From positions 1-50,471 of the forward strand of contig JAPHTO010000119.1 in the NCBI GenBank assembly GCA_026196955.1: DNA of 50,471 nucleotides. Direction: 5' to 3'. Made by a program: the position numbers and the translations under genes. Under the pieces are notes generated by a model. It was not told the DNA's origin. It worked only from the letters and a program-made list of their open reading frames with translations, and did no database searches. Positions 26,729-35,244 of this stretch are shown piece after piece (positions within the stretch are counted from its first letter, which is position 1; the number at the start of each line of letters is the position of its first letter). Source of the DNA: Colwellia sp. (GTDB lineage: Bacteria > Pseudomonadota > Gammaproteobacteria > Enterobacterales > Alteromonadaceae).

Positions 26729-27967
26729 TTATTGGTTGTAATTGAATATGGAATCCCAGCGTTGGTCTAAGCGCTGTTTGGCTTGTGTTAATGACACCGC
26801 CTGATAGCGCCCGTTATTGAGGCTGACTAAATTCATTTTTTCAAGTTTGCTTAACGCGTCAGAAATTTCAAAATCTAACTGACAGTGATATTGCTCGCTA
26901 AACCAAGTTTCAATTTGTTTATCTAGCTCAGCTGAGCTTAACCCTGCTGTCGCGTTAAGTAGAAAGGTGTAAGCTAATAGTGCTTCTTTGAAGTCTTCTT
27001 CTTCTGCTGCATCTATTAAGGTGTGAAAAACGCCAGCATTATTATCGAGATTTTTAAAATAAAGGTTATCTGATAATGCCTTCATAAACTTGATCTTCCG
27101 GTTTTTAAATTTACTCCATTCTTTAAAAATAAAGCCGCCAAAAACTCCCATACCGAGTGCGAAAGAAATTAAGTGCTGTTGTGTCATGGCGACAGTTTCT
27201 GAGCGCCAACCAAGCCAAAAAGCAAATAAAGCGGCCAGCAGCAAAATAGAAGCGCCAAGTTTAGTCACTAATACCACGGCACCACCAACCACGGCAGAAG
27301 CGCCAATAATCACTTTATCTATAGGTCGCATTCTCACTTCACTATTAGGAAATAGCATTTCTAAATCAGCTTTAGGCACATTTTGAAATAATTTTACTAT
27401 CGTTGAGCTAGGTTCAAACCCTATAGGTTGCTGCTTTTTTTGTTCAAAATAGTCTTTATCTTTGAAGGTAATAAAGACGGCGACACGATCGTAGTTGGTA
27501 AAGTTGATGGTTTGTTTGCGCAGTCCCCAAAATGAGGTAATTGTTTCACTTAATTGTGACTCGCCACGTCGATAAAAAACAACCTGCTCAAAATCATCAA
27601 ATTCAACTTCCAACCTGACTTTAAATAATGACTCTTCAGTGAGTGCGTCTTGTAAGTCTTGCTCGGTTATTTTTTCAAAGTTGGCGGCGTTTAATATGTT
27701 GGCGAAATTATCAGCAAAGGCCGTTTGGCATTGCTCTCGTTGTGCTAAAGAAAAATTAGTTAATTGCTGGGTATCGGCATTAGGATCAAACGGGGCATAG
27801 TTGTTTTTTAATGACTCAAGCAGCTCATGGTAATCATAATGAATGACACTGGAAAGTAGCTGGCAAAATTGCTTAAAAGAGAGTGCTGACTTTTCATCGG
27901 CTAACGCTTGTGAACACATTTGGATAATATCTTGCTTTCTAAATGGAATGAATCTTTCGGCAGCCAT
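26729..27967 (-). CDS. DUF3754 (TMEM143-like) membrane protein
   Basis: A 412-residue protein. Residues 1-180 are soluble and mostly helical, with MAAERFIPFRKQDIIQM at the start. The DUF3754 signature follows (VKLFQNVPKADLEMLFPN, then EVRMRPIDKVIIG), leading into two or three hydrophobic segments (about 215-250 and 260-285). A soluble C-terminal domain ends in a probable winged-helix-like region. The family is shared with mitochondrial TMEM143 and plant proteins, and its function is unknown. It stands alone and is divergent from the AraC-type gene. Confidence 0.8.
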   Translation of the reverse strand: MAAERFIPFRKQDIIQMCSQALADEKSALSFKQFCQLLSSVIHYDYHELLESLKNNYAPFDPNADTQQLTNFSLAQREQCQTAFADNFANILNAANFEKITEQDLQDALTEESLFKVRLEVEFDDFEQVVFYRRGESQLSETITSFWGLRKQTINFTNYDRVAVFITFKDKDYFEQKKQQPIGFEPSSTIVKLFQNVPKADLEMLFPNSEVRMRPIDKVIIGASAVVGGAVVLVTKLGASILLLAALFAFWLGWRSETVAMTQQHLISFALGMGVFGGFIFKEWSKFKNRKIKFMKALSDNLYFKNLDNNAGVFHTLIDAAEEEDFKEALLAYTFLLNATAGLSSAELDKQIETWFSEQYHCQLDFEISDALSKLEKMNLVSLNNGRYQAVSLTQAKQRLDQRWDSIFNYNQ

Positions 27968-28097
27968 AAAATAATGTTATTTGAAGTCAGATAATTAGAG
28001 TGTAAATTAATTATTCGTATAGAGAAAGTAAAGTGATAGCCAATGCTTATCTCTTATGACAACATATGAGACTGTCCTTATTGAATAGATACTTTCT

Positions 28098-28841
28098 GTG
28101 ATTAAACCTACTGTTTGGATCCTTCCTGGTGCTGTCATTATGTATGGCAATAGTCTTGATGCATCTTGTCATAGTCATTACTCGTTACAAGTTATCTGGC
28201 CGAATGCTCAATCAGTTGCAAAATTAAATGACAATGACTTATCAGGGCTAACGATTATTAACACGAAAGTTGAGCATCAATTGCAAATGTCAGAAGGCTG
28301 GGTATTACTTATTGAGCCAAAAAGCCGTTTAGGAGAAGCATTGTCTATTCACTTGGCAGGGCAATTGTTTAAAACTATTCGTTCATCTTTTTTTACCGGT
28401 AGTAAACCTTCAACACTTATGCAGGAGCTAGCAGAGCCCTTAGCCCCTTTATTTAGCGAGTTAAATATCAACAGTCAATATTTATTGGCTAATGAAAGTG
28501 CGGTAACAGATAAACGCATTCAGCAGTTATTGACTCAATTGAATCAGTGTTTACAGGGAGAGTGTATCAAGCCCTCAAGTTGGCGAGCTTGTGACGTGGC
28601 TAGTCAATTAGCTTTATCTGAAAGTCGCTTTCTTCATTTATTTAGTAAAGAATTAGGCGTTGCTTGGCGGCCTTATTTATTGTGGCGACGCATGATGTGC
28701 GCTATTCAAGCTATTAAGCATAATGCCTCGGCTACTGAGGCTGCGCATTTGTCTGGTTTTTCAGACAGTGCACATTTAAGTCGAACATTTCGACATAACT
28801 TCGGTATGAGTATAAGAGAAGCGCAAACGCTTTTTAAATAA
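28098..28841 (+). CDS. AraC-family transcriptional regulator
   Basis: A 247-residue regulator. The N-terminal 130 residues form a cupin-like sensor (WILPGAVIMYGNSLDASCHSHYSLQVIW), with His residues arranged as in small AraC sensors. The C-terminal double helix-turn-helix runs from about 155, with CDVASQLALSESRFLHLFSKELG as the first and AAHLSGFSDSAHLSRTFRHNFGMS as the second. The start given is GTG at 28098; an ATG 14 codons later is possible but would cut the first strand. Its target is unknown; the transglutaminase-like gene follows 75 bases downstream. Confidence 0.88.
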   Translation: MIKPTVWILPGAVIMYGNSLDASCHSHYSLQVIWPNAQSVAKLNDNDLSGLTIINTKVEHQLQMSEGWVLLIEPKSRLGEALSIHLAGQLFKTIRSSFFTGSKPSTLMQELAEPLAPLFSELNINSQYLLANESAVTDKRIQQLLTQLNQCLQGECIKPSSWRACDVASQLALSESRFLHLFSKELGVAWRPYLLWRRMMCAIQAIKHNASATEAAHLSGFSDSAHLSRTFRHNFGMSIREAQTLFK

Positions 28842-28916
28842 AGTTAGCCAGTTTATTCAAGTTTATCGCTCAGCAGTTGCGTACTCTATACACTTAATTA
28901 TTACTTAGGTGTGCTC

Positions 28917-29660
28917 ATGGCTAAACTATCAAAAGACTACCTCATTGAAACCCCAATGTTGGATTTTAATCACCCACAAATTCAAACCTTAATTGAGCAA
29001 AGAAGATGGCGAAATTTGTCGTCATTTGATGCTGTTGGGGCAATTTACAGCTATGTAAGGGATGAAATTTATTTTGGTTATAATGCTGATGACTGTTTAT
29101 CAGCCAGTCAAGTACTTAACGATGGTTATGGGCAATGTAATACTAAAGGTACATTATTGATAGCTCTATTACGTGCTGTTGGTATACCTGCAAGGCTTCA
29201 CGGATTTACCATCTACAACGACTTGCAACGCGGTGCAATTCCTCATTTTTTATTTTATTTCGCGCCAGAGCGTATTATCCATAGTTGGGTTGAAGTGTAT
29301 CAAGATGATCGCTGGATTAATCTAGAAGGTTATATCATCGATAAACCTTATCTCAGACAAGTTCAAAAGCGCTTTGCTAGCCAATGTGAGGGCTTTTCAG
29401 GATTTGGCATCGCAACCAAATGTCTTGCTGAGCCTAGTGTTGATTGGCATGGAAAGGATACTTACATACAAAGTGAGGGGATTGCCGATGATTTCGGAAT
29501 TTACGCTCAACCTGATGATTTTTATAAACACTATGGGAGTAATCTATCAGGGGTGAAAAAGATTCTTTTTCGTTACCTGCTTCGTCATATTATGAATATA
29601 AACGTAAAGCGCATTCGTTCACTTGGCAGTGATTTATTATATGAGGATACTCCTATGTAG
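28917..29660 (+). CDS. transglutaminase-like cysteine protease-fold protein
   Basis: About 247 residues, soluble, no signal peptide. The transglutaminase-like core is visible: DDCLSASQVLNDGYGQCNTKGTLLIALLRAVGIPAR puts the catalytic Cys at 74, HSWVEVY the His at 122, and WINLEGY the third residue at about 137. That third position is Glu rather than the usual Asp. Proteins of this kind act as peptidases or amidases in bacteria. The start is set at ATG 28917, with GTG 6 bases earlier as an alternative. It follows the AraC gene and could be its target. Confidence 0.8.
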   Translation: MAKLSKDYLIETPMLDFNHPQIQTLIEQRRWRNLSSFDAVGAIYSYVRDEIYFGYNADDCLSASQVLNDGYGQCNTKGTLLIALLRAVGIPARLHGFTIYNDLQRGAIPHFLFYFAPERIIHSWVEVYQDDRWINLEGYIIDKPYLRQVQKRFASQCEGFSGFGIATKCLAEPSVDWHGKDTYIQSEGIADDFGIYAQPDDFYKHYGSNLSGVKKILFRYLLRHIMNINVKRIRSLGSDLLYEDTPM

Positions 29661-29698
29661 CTATTGCTCTAGCTTATTTGGGTAACACTTGGATACTT

Positions 29699-29887
29699 TT
29701 AAGATGAATATTCATGAAATATATCATCGAGGTAAGTGCTAAGCTCGGTAAGCGCTAAATCAGATGGGATAATAACATCATAGACTCGAGAACGAATACC
29801 TGTATCTGATTCATTGAACAGTTGCCACTCTTCATTTTTTCTAATTACGGACATCGGTTTACCAAACACATTAAACTTGATAATCAC
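29699..29887 (-). CDS. small DUF7661-like protein
   Basis: A 62-residue protein starting at GTG (29885-29887) with AGGAG 9 bases upstream. It reads IIKFNVFGKPMSVIRKNEEWQLF, then RSRVYDVIIPSDLALTELSTYLDDIFHEYSS. It looks like a compact beta-hairpin plus C-terminal helix with an acidic end. The pattern resembles the small DUF7661 family found in gammaproteobacteria, of unknown function; the family name is from memory. It stands alone between two larger transcripts. Confidence 0.6.
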   Translation of the reverse strand: MIIKFNVFGKPMSVIRKNEEWQLFNESDTGIRSRVYDVIIPSDLALTELSTYLDDIFHEYSS

Positions 29888-30023
29888 AACTGAAATCTCC
29901 TAGTTAAATTGTACCGCTACAGCTCAAGCTGGTATAAAGCTTTTTTGCACCACTATCAAATGTCGCATTAAATCTACCACACATAACTTTGTTTTCATTT
30001 TTGATGAATAACGTTTATAGAGT

Positions 30024-31280
30024 TTAACACCTTATTTTAGGTATATGTTGCCAATTAGATGTGTATTGTGGGCTAAGAAAGTGACGCTTCATATTCCACT
30101 TTTCAGTTTGTCCTGCACTGGCAATGTTAATACACCCTTGACCATAGCGATTGTTAATTTTATCTAAACACTGCATTAGCTTGGGGTTAGTATTATCCGG
30201 TGTAAATAAATCAGCTTGATAAAATTTATTGCTGGTTAACTCAATAGCACCGACACCACAGCGATAAAAGCTCACACCTGATTGATAAATGTTGGGTAAT
30301 ACTAATGATACCGCACTGGCTAATTGGCTAGTGTTATCGGTTGGTATTGCAAATGGGTAAACAATGGCTTGTTTGTAGTAGTAATCATCATGTGGGGAGC
30401 TAGCAGCAAATACCATCAGTTTATGAGTTTTTGATGATTGCTTACGAAGTTTTCGCGCTACTATTGTGGCATGACTAGAAAGTGCGGCTTTTAATGTGTG
30501 ATAGTCAGTAATACGTTGTCCAAAACTGCGTGTAGAAAATATTTCTTTTTTTGGTTCTTTTACTTCATCCCATGATAGGCATGAAATACCGTTTAATTCA
30601 TTAACAGTACGCTCAGTGACAACACTAAATTGTTTTCTTATATCTTTTGGGTTTTGCTCTGCCAAGTGTTGCGCTGTGGTTATGCCTTGTATGTTAAGTT
30701 TTTTAGCAATGCGGCTTCCAACACCCCAAACATCACTGGTTTTCATCTGATTTAAAATAGGTACTGCGTCACTGGAACTCGAAATAACAGCAACCCCATC
30801 AAACCCGACGAGTTTTTTAGCGGCATGATTTGCCGCTTTTGCTAATGTTGCTGTATGCCCAAAACCAACACCAACAGGTAAACGTGTTTCTTGCCATATA
30901 GCTTGTTTTATTTGCTGGCCGTATTGATACCAATTATTAATAGCACGGTGAAAGTTATCAAAATAAAGAAAGGCTTCATCAATTGAATAAATGTGTTGGT
31001 TATCACAGTACCTAGCAATCACTGTCATCATTTTTTCTGATAAATCAGCATATAGCTCATAGTTTGATGAACGAATAACGACTTTATGTTTATAAAGTAA
31101 ATCCTTTACTTGAAAGAAAGGTGTAAATTTTGGAATCCCCAACTGTTTAGCAATAGGGCAAACCGCACAAATACAACCATCATTATTGGTTAAAACAACA
31201 ACGGGTTTATTGCGAATACTTGGGTCAAATACCTTTTCAGCAGATGCGTAAAAGGAAGTGGCATCAACTAAGCTATACAT
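30024..31280 (-). CDS. umuC: Y-family DNA polymerase V catalytic subunit
   Basis: A 418-residue UmuC. The palm starts with YSLVDATSFYASAEKVF (catalytic Asp6), then VVVLTNNDGCICAV (steric-gate and nucleotide contact region) and the acidic pair in YSIDEAFLYF (Asp101, Glu102). A helix-hairpin-helix (KTSDVWGVGSRIAKKLNIQGI) and the little-finger domain follow, with the C-terminal UmuC extension. It catalyses error-prone translesion synthesis with UmuD'. It overlaps umuD by 13 bases and shares its LexA-controlled promoter. Ala replaces the more usual Val/Cys at several early positions, but no key residue is missing. Confidence 0.96.
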   Translation of the reverse strand: MYSLVDATSFYASAEKVFDPSIRNKPVVVLTNNDGCICAVCPIAKQLGIPKFTPFFQVKDLLYKHKVVIRSSNYELYADLSEKMMTVIARYCDNQHIYSIDEAFLYFDNFHRAINNWYQYGQQIKQAIWQETRLPVGVGFGHTATLAKAANHAAKKLVGFDGVAVISSSSDAVPILNQMKTSDVWGVGSRIAKKLNIQGITTAQHLAEQNPKDIRKQFSVVTERTVNELNGISCLSWDEVKEPKKEIFSTRSFGQRITDYHTLKAALSSHATIVARKLRKQSSKTHKLMVFAASSPHDDYYYKQAIVYPFAIPTDNTSQLASAVSLVLPNIYQSGVSFYRCGVGAIELTSNKFYQADLFTPDNTNPKLMQCLDKINNRYGQGCINIASAGQTEKWNMKRHFLSPQYTSNWQHIPKIRC

Positions 31281-31681
31281 GCAGCTAACTCAGGTGCTTT
31301 ATGATGTAATCGAATAGAGCGGGTTACCACACCTTCGACTTGAAACTCATCTTGCTCTGAAATAGTGACAGGCTTATGGTGTTTAGATGCTGATATTAAC
31401 CGTGCTTGGGTTTTATCAATCAGTTTGCAAATAAAACAACCATTGTAATTGGCAACAATAACATCACCATTTTTGGCAGATATTGCACGATCAACTATCA
31501 GTAAATCACCATCAAAAATCCCCACACCTTGCATGGACTCACCAGAGGCTTGCCCAATAAACGTGGCATTAGGGTGTCGTATTAATAACTGATCGAGCGA
31601 TAAACCTAACTCCTTGTATTCCGCTGCTGGCGATTCAAATCCTGAAATACCTGCTTCTATGTAAATAGGAATAACTTTCAT
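31268..31681 (-). CDS. umuD: UmuD translesion polymerase accessory / self-cleaving protein
   Basis: A 137-residue UmuD. The start is the ATG at 31681, just downstream of the LexA box; a longer frame (to 31732) would run through that operator and is rejected. The catalytic dyad of the S24 fold is Ser49 (GQASGESMQG) and Lys86 (CFICKLID). The cleavage region reads GISGFESPAAEY, so the expected bond is Ser13-Gly14 rather than the Cys-Gly of E. coli UmuD or Ala-Gly of LexA, and the N-terminal arm is about 11 residues shorter. It should be processed in the presence of RecA filaments to UmuD', which joins UmuC. Confidence 0.95.
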   Translation of the reverse strand: MKVIPIYIEAGISGFESPAAEYKELGLSLDQLLIRHPNATFIGQASGESMQGVGIFDGDLLIVDRAISAKNGDVIVANYNGCFICKLIDKTQARLISASKHHKPVTISEQDEFQVEGVVTRSIRLHHKAPELAACIA

Positions 31682-31694
31682 GTGAATACAACTA

Positions 31695-31714
31695 TACTGT
31701 AAAAGCATACAGTA
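31695..31714 (-). promoter_or_regulatory. LexA (SOS) box upstream of umuDC
   Basis: TACTGT, eight bases, ACAGTA: a perfect CTGT-N8-ACAG SOS box with flanking TA/TA symmetry, ending 14 bases before the umuD ATG. A TATACT hexamer overlaps it on the coding strand, so LexA binding would block the promoter directly. Confidence 0.92.
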
Positions 31715-31863
31715 TAGTTTTTTAGTTGGCATTAATAAAGGAATTATGAATTAGTTGTATTATTTGATCCTTTAAGTTTCGCTAATTTATCATCTAAATA
31801 GCTTTGGTTGGTTTGAAAATTGATTAAGAATTTAACCAATCGATAGATACAAAAAAGCCCTAA

Positions 31864-31892
31864 CCGTACTTCGACAAGCTCAGCATGAACGG
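31864..31892. repeat. short dispersed repeat (TTCGACAAGCTCAGCATGAACGG type)
   Basis: A 29-base element bounded by CCGT and ACGG with the core TTCGACAAGCTCAGCATGAA. Close relatives of this core are scattered between genes in many proteobacteria. Only one copy is seen in the window. It lies between the tRNA terminator and a short open frame without a start, upstream of umuD. Confidence 0.5.
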
Positions 31893-31913
31893 TGGAACAT
31901 TGAATTACAGACG

Positions 31914-31944
31914 AAAAAAAACCTTAACATTGCTGTTAAGGTTT
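31914..31944 (-). terminator. Rho-independent terminator of the tRNA-Phe/tRNA-Thr transcript
   Basis: On the minus strand, AAACCTTAACA pairs perfectly with TGTTAAGGTTT around a four-base loop and runs into a stretch of T. It lies 22 bases beyond the tRNA-Thr 3' end. Confidence 0.8.
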
Positions 31945-31966
31945 CGTTTCTTCCTTTCGGAATGAA

Positions 31967-32042
<76 letters not shown>

Positions 32043-32140
32043 ACACAAAGCTGTGTGCGATATTTAAATTTAAAAAGCTAAATATCTTGGCACCGAAATA
32101 ATGATTTAATTTTTTATAATCAAAGCACCATTTCATTAAA

Positions 32141-32216
32141 TGGTGCCCCGACCCGGAATTGAACCAGGGACACGAGGATTTTCAATCCTCTGCTCTACCA
32201 ACTGAGCTATCGGGGC
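32141..32216 (-). tRNA. tRNA-Phe (anticodon GAA), first copy
   Basis: A 76-base gene with encoded CCA. The acceptor stem GCCCCGA pairs with TCGGGGC, the anticodon arm is AGGATTGAAAATCCT with GAA, and the T arm contains GTTCAATTC. It is identical to the plus-strand copy at 50249-50324. It is first in the transcript with tRNA-Thr, behind the promoter at 32261-32289. Confidence 0.97.
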
Positions 32217-32260
32217 ATCTCTTTTCGAAGCGTTTTCGCTGCCTCGTTAAGACGGGCGCT

Positions 32261-32289
32261 ATTAGACTGTTTTTCAGTTTGTTCGTCAA
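32261..32289 (-). promoter_or_regulatory. sigma-70 promoter of the tRNA-Phe/tRNA-Thr operon
   Basis: On the minus strand: -35 TTGACG, 17-base spacer, -10 TCTAAT, then a GC-rich discriminator (AGCGCCCGTC). That discriminator is typical of growth-rate and stringent control of stable RNA genes. Confidence 0.7.
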
Positions 32290-32384
32290 CTGTTTTTTAG
32301 AAGTTTTTAATAAAAAAGGTTTGTTTGCTGTTTTTTAAGGCAGCTATTTTATATTTTGATGATTAAACAGCCTGATTGCTCATT

Positions 32385-32657
32385 TTATTTGCTGGGTGGC
32401 ACGTAACCTTCAATTTCTGGCTCTTTTCCTTCAAACAAATAATCAACCATGGCTTTTTCTAAAAAGGCGCGATCATCGGCGTTCATCATGTTCATTTTCT
32501 TTTCATTGATTAGCATGGTTTGTTTTTTTTGCCAGTTGCCCCATGCTTCTTTAGAAATATTATCAAAAATGCGTTTGCCCACTTCTCCGGGGTATAGCTG
32601 AAAGCCTAAACCTTCGGCGTCTTTTTTTAAATGTTGGCAAAATACTGTACGGCTCAT
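32385..32657 (-). CDS. yggX: YggX, probable Fe(2+)-trafficking protein
   Basis: A 90-residue YggX, the usual family length. It opens [17 protein letters not shown] with the conserved Cys7, followed by [36 protein letters not shown] and the [11 protein letters not shown] helix. YggX protects Fe-S clusters from oxidative damage and may move iron. It starts 22 bases after mutY, as in E. coli and related bacteria, and the pairing fits because MutY carries a 4Fe-4S cluster. Confidence 0.96.
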   Translation of the reverse strand: MSRTVFCQHLKKDAEGLGFQLYPGEVGKRIFDNISKEAWGNWQKKQTMLINEKKMNMMNADDRAFLEKAMVDYLFEGKEPEIEGYVPPSK

Positions 32658-32679
32658 AATGGTTCTCTTTGACTAGGTG

Positions 32680-33768
32680 TTAAGTATGCTTTAATAAGTT
32701 AATTAGTTTTTTGGTTGAAGCGGCTAAACCAACACTGGCTTCAACAGATAAATCATACCATTTTTGTGGCTGTTGTTCGTTTATTTCTGATTTTATTTGC
32801 GCTAACTCATTTTGTTGGCAATGAATAACAATAGGCTCAATATCTAAATGAAAATGGCTGAAGGTATGTCTGAATGCTGGCAGCGCTTCTCTTGATTGTT
32901 CTTGTAAATTAAGTGTGGTTAGTAATTTTGTTATCTGTGTATGTTTACTGACTTCATGAAAACACCATAACCCACCCCATATGCCTGCGGGCGGTCGTTT
33001 TTCCATTAATACTTGGCTTTTCCCTGAGTTTGTTATTTTAGGGATGATCATTATGGTGCTTTTTTCAGGAATTGTTTTTTTAGGCCTTTTCTGAGGGTAG
33101 TTGGCCTGCTCATTACCAGCAAACGCTAGGCAGCCTGTTTTAAGCGGGCAAATTTCGCAGTTAGGTTTGCTGCGGGTACAAACGGTCGCACCTAAATCCA
33201 TCATGGCTTGGTTGTAGCTGGCGGTATCAACGGCTGGTGTCAGTTGCTCACTTAAGCACCATAAATTTTTGTCAAAGGCTGATAAGCCATTGTAGCCTGA
33301 AACTAAATAACACCGAGCGAGTACGCGTTTTACATTGCCGTCTAAAATAGGTTGATGCTGGTTAAGTGCTAAAGACAAGATCGCGCCAGCAGTAGAGCGA
33401 CCTATACCGGGTAGCGCTATTACTTGTTCAATGTCAGTGGGAAAAACCCCTTTGTGTTCATCAACAATTAACTTTGCCGCTTTATGTAAGTTACGAGCGC
33501 GCGCATAGTAGCCTAACCCCGTCCAATGATGTAATACCTTGTCTTCGTCAGCTTTAGCTAAATCGCGAATACTTGGAAAGCTGTCCATAAAGCGATGATA
33601 GTAAGGTATAACAGTGGCAACTTGTGTTTGCTGTAACATTATTTCAGAAATCCAAACACGGTATGGCGTTTTGTTTTGCTGCCAAGGTAGGTGTTTTCTG
33701 CCTTGCTGGTGATACCAAGTTACTACTTGGCTGGCAAAATGTGTTGCTGAATTATTTTCTATTTGAAT
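32680..33768 (-). CDS. mutY: MutY adenine DNA glycosylase, non-canonical start
   Basis: A full MutY: helix-hairpin-helix [12 protein letters not shown], catalytic Asp in [10 protein letters not shown], the 4Fe-4S ligands [17 protein letters not shown], and a NUDIX-like C-terminal domain ([14 protein letters not shown]). It removes adenine opposite 8-oxoG. The first ATG (33639, in MLQQTQ) lies after the catalytic Glu of [10 protein letters not shown]. In-frame codons further up encode the conserved [20 protein letters not shown], so the real protein begins earlier. No ATG, GTG or TTG exists in that open stretch. The boundary given assumes ATT at 33766-33768; ATA at 33760-33762 is another candidate. 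No good ribosome site is seen. It is co-directional with yggX. Confidence 0.9.
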   Translation of the reverse strand: MQIENNSATHFASQVVTWYHQQGRKHLPWQQNKTPYRVWISEIMLQQTQVATVIPYYHRFMDSFPSIRDLAKADEDKVLHHWTGLGYYARARNLHKAAKLIVDEHKGVFPTDIEQVIALPGIGRSTAGAILSLALNQHQPILDGNVKRVLARCYLVSGYNGLSAFDKNLWCLSEQLTPAVDTASYNQAMMDLGATVCTRSKPNCEICPLKTGCLAFAGNEQANYPQKRPKKTIPEKSTIMIIPKITNSGKSQVLMEKRPPAGIWGGLWCFHEVSKHTQITKLLTTLNLQEQSREALPAFRHTFSHFHLDIEPIVIHCQQNELAQIKSEINEQQPQKWYDLSVEASVGLAASTKKLINLLKHT

Positions 33769-33913
33769 ATTGATAAAGGTAACTTTTGGTATAATTTTTT
33801 GGCTAGTGTAACTAAAAGTCGAGTTGCGCTCAAAAGTAGTTTTGATTTTTGTAATAACTGGTTATATTTAAAGGCTATTATTCTCAAAGTATTCTTCACA
33901 AAGTTGTCTGGTT

Positions 33914-34675
33914 ATGATCACCGATTCAATGTCTCCTTTATCAGCAAAGTCAAATAATAAACAAAAATTTAGCCCTTATGCACTACCTGATTATTTAGTA
34001 AAGCATTATTGGTGGGCGTATTTGTCACCTTTAGGAGTTAACTTTTTTGACCATGGTTTTATGGTTAATCGCATTTTGTGGGGTAATTATCACGCTATCG
34101 CACAAGATGCAGTCAATGTAATTGTTAGTCAGTCAGCACAAAAGGTTGCGGGCATATCGAGTGCTTATGGTGAGTTTTACCCGAATCTAGCTCAGCAAAG
34201 GCAAGTCGATAATTTGTATTTGTTTGATATAGCGCCAATACAAATTAAGCAAATGCAGAAAAAGATCCCGCGACATATTATTGAAAAAAAGTGTCAGCTC
34301 TTTGTGGGCGATGCTGAGCATATAGCACTGACTAAGCAGAGTGTTGATACCTCAGTATTGTTTTTCTTGCTGCATGAGTTACCCAAAGCGGTGCGAGGAA
34401 ATGTATTAGCACAAGCCATTGGCATCACTAAAGCGGGTGGTCGGTTAGTGATTGCTGATTATGCGCAGTTTAAAGGCACTCATTTATTTCATCGGAACAA
34501 ACTGTTTCGCACTATTTTTGAATCTGTGGAGCCGTTTCTCGCTAACTTTTGGGGCTGTGATTTATTGTCTGAGATTAAAGAGCAAGCGAATGTGCAACGG
34601 CGCACAATTAAGCTAACGCATGAGCAATATTATTTTGATGGCTTTTATCGTTTACTTGAATTAACCATAGAATGA
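33914..34675 (+). CDS. rquA: probable RquA, rhodoquinone biosynthesis methyltransferase-like protein
   Basis: A 253-residue class I methyltransferase-fold protein. The N-terminal region LPDYLVKHYWWAYLSPLGVNFFDHGFMVNRILWGNY matches the RquA hallmark (Y.WAYL.P..V..FD..+V...ILWGNY). As in RquA, the SAM motif is atypical (AQKVAGISSAYGEFYPNL instead of DxGxGxG). Later it has LFDIAPIQI and FFLLHELP. RquA converts ubiquinone to rhodoquinone, which supports fumarate respiration at low oxygen. The start is ATG 33914; ATG 33929 is possible. It separates mutY from yggL, which adjoin each other in other gammaproteobacteria, suggesting later insertion. Alternative: a related ubiquinone methyltransferase. 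Confidence 0.78.
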   Translation: MITDSMSPLSAKSNNKQKFSPYALPDYLVKHYWWAYLSPLGVNFFDHGFMVNRILWGNYHAIAQDAVNVIVSQSAQKVAGISSAYGEFYPNLAQQRQVDNLYLFDIAPIQIKQMQKKIPRHIIEKKCQLFVGDAEHIALTKQSVDTSVLFFLLHELPKAVRGNVLAQAIGITKAGGRLVIADYAQFKGTHLFHRNKLFRTIFESVEPFLANFWGCDLLSEIKEQANVQRRTIKLTHEQYYFDGFYRLLELTIE

Positions 34676-34696
34676 GCTTATTTTCACGGGCTATGC

Positions 34697-34726
34697 TTTA
34701 TCTGCGCCGTTCTTTGCATGTATAAT
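34697..34726 (+). promoter_or_regulatory. candidate promoter of yggL-trmB
   Basis: A perfect -10 TATAAT (34721-34726) lies 32 bases before the yggL ATG, with a weak -35 TTTATC 18 bases upstream and a GC-rich stretch (AGCGCC) after it. Confidence 0.45.
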
Positions 34727-34757
34727 AGCGCCGATTATTTACAGATAAGGTTTCCCA

Positions 34758-35096
34758 ATGAAATTTGATGCCAAAAATCGCAGCCCTCGTTTGCGTAAAA
34801 AACTTCGTGTTGATGAATTTAAAGAGTTAGGCTTTGATGTCGCTTGGCAGCTCAATGACGATATTACAGGCGAAGAGCTTGATGCTTTTATTGATAAGTT
34901 TTTTGCTGAAGTTATACAACCAAACGGTTTAGGGTTTGGCGGAGAAGGCGACACATTATGGCACGGTTTAATTTGCACCCAAAAATTGGGTTCATGTACT
35001 GATGAGCATAGAAGTGCCGTTGAAAAGTGGTTAACTGATAATGGCGCGAAGCAAGTTGCAGTAAGTGAGCTGTACGATGTTTGGTGGGCTGAATAA
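34758..35096 (+). CDS. yggL: YggL family (DUF469) 50S-associated protein
   Basis: A 112-residue YggL: KNRSPRLRKKLRVDEFKELGFDVAW, then FGGEGDTLWHGLICTQKLGSCTDEHRSAVEKWL and the ending ELYDVWWAE, all diagnostic. The family binds the large ribosomal subunit. It comes directly before trmB; the order yggX-mutY / yggL-trmB is conserved with E. coli except for the inserted rquA-like gene. Confidence 0.95.
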   Translation: MKFDAKNRSPRLRKKLRVDEFKELGFDVAWQLNDDITGEELDAFIDKFFAEVIQPNGLGFGGEGDTLWHGLICTQKLGSCTDEHRSAVEKWLTDNGAKQVAVSELYDVWWAE

Positions 35097-35244
35097 CTTT
35101 ATTCGTTATAAATGAACTTTATACGGCATTGTCGGCATTATTTTTTTTCATCACTTATGTACCATAAGCTCAGATAAAAATATTTTGACGGCTTTGTCTA
35201 AAGCCCATTTATTTAGAATAAAGGACGGATGAAATTGAAGAAAT

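Noticed and set aside
31682..31732. 17-residue N-terminal extension of UmuD
   Set aside because: It would be encoded across the LexA box and the promoter.
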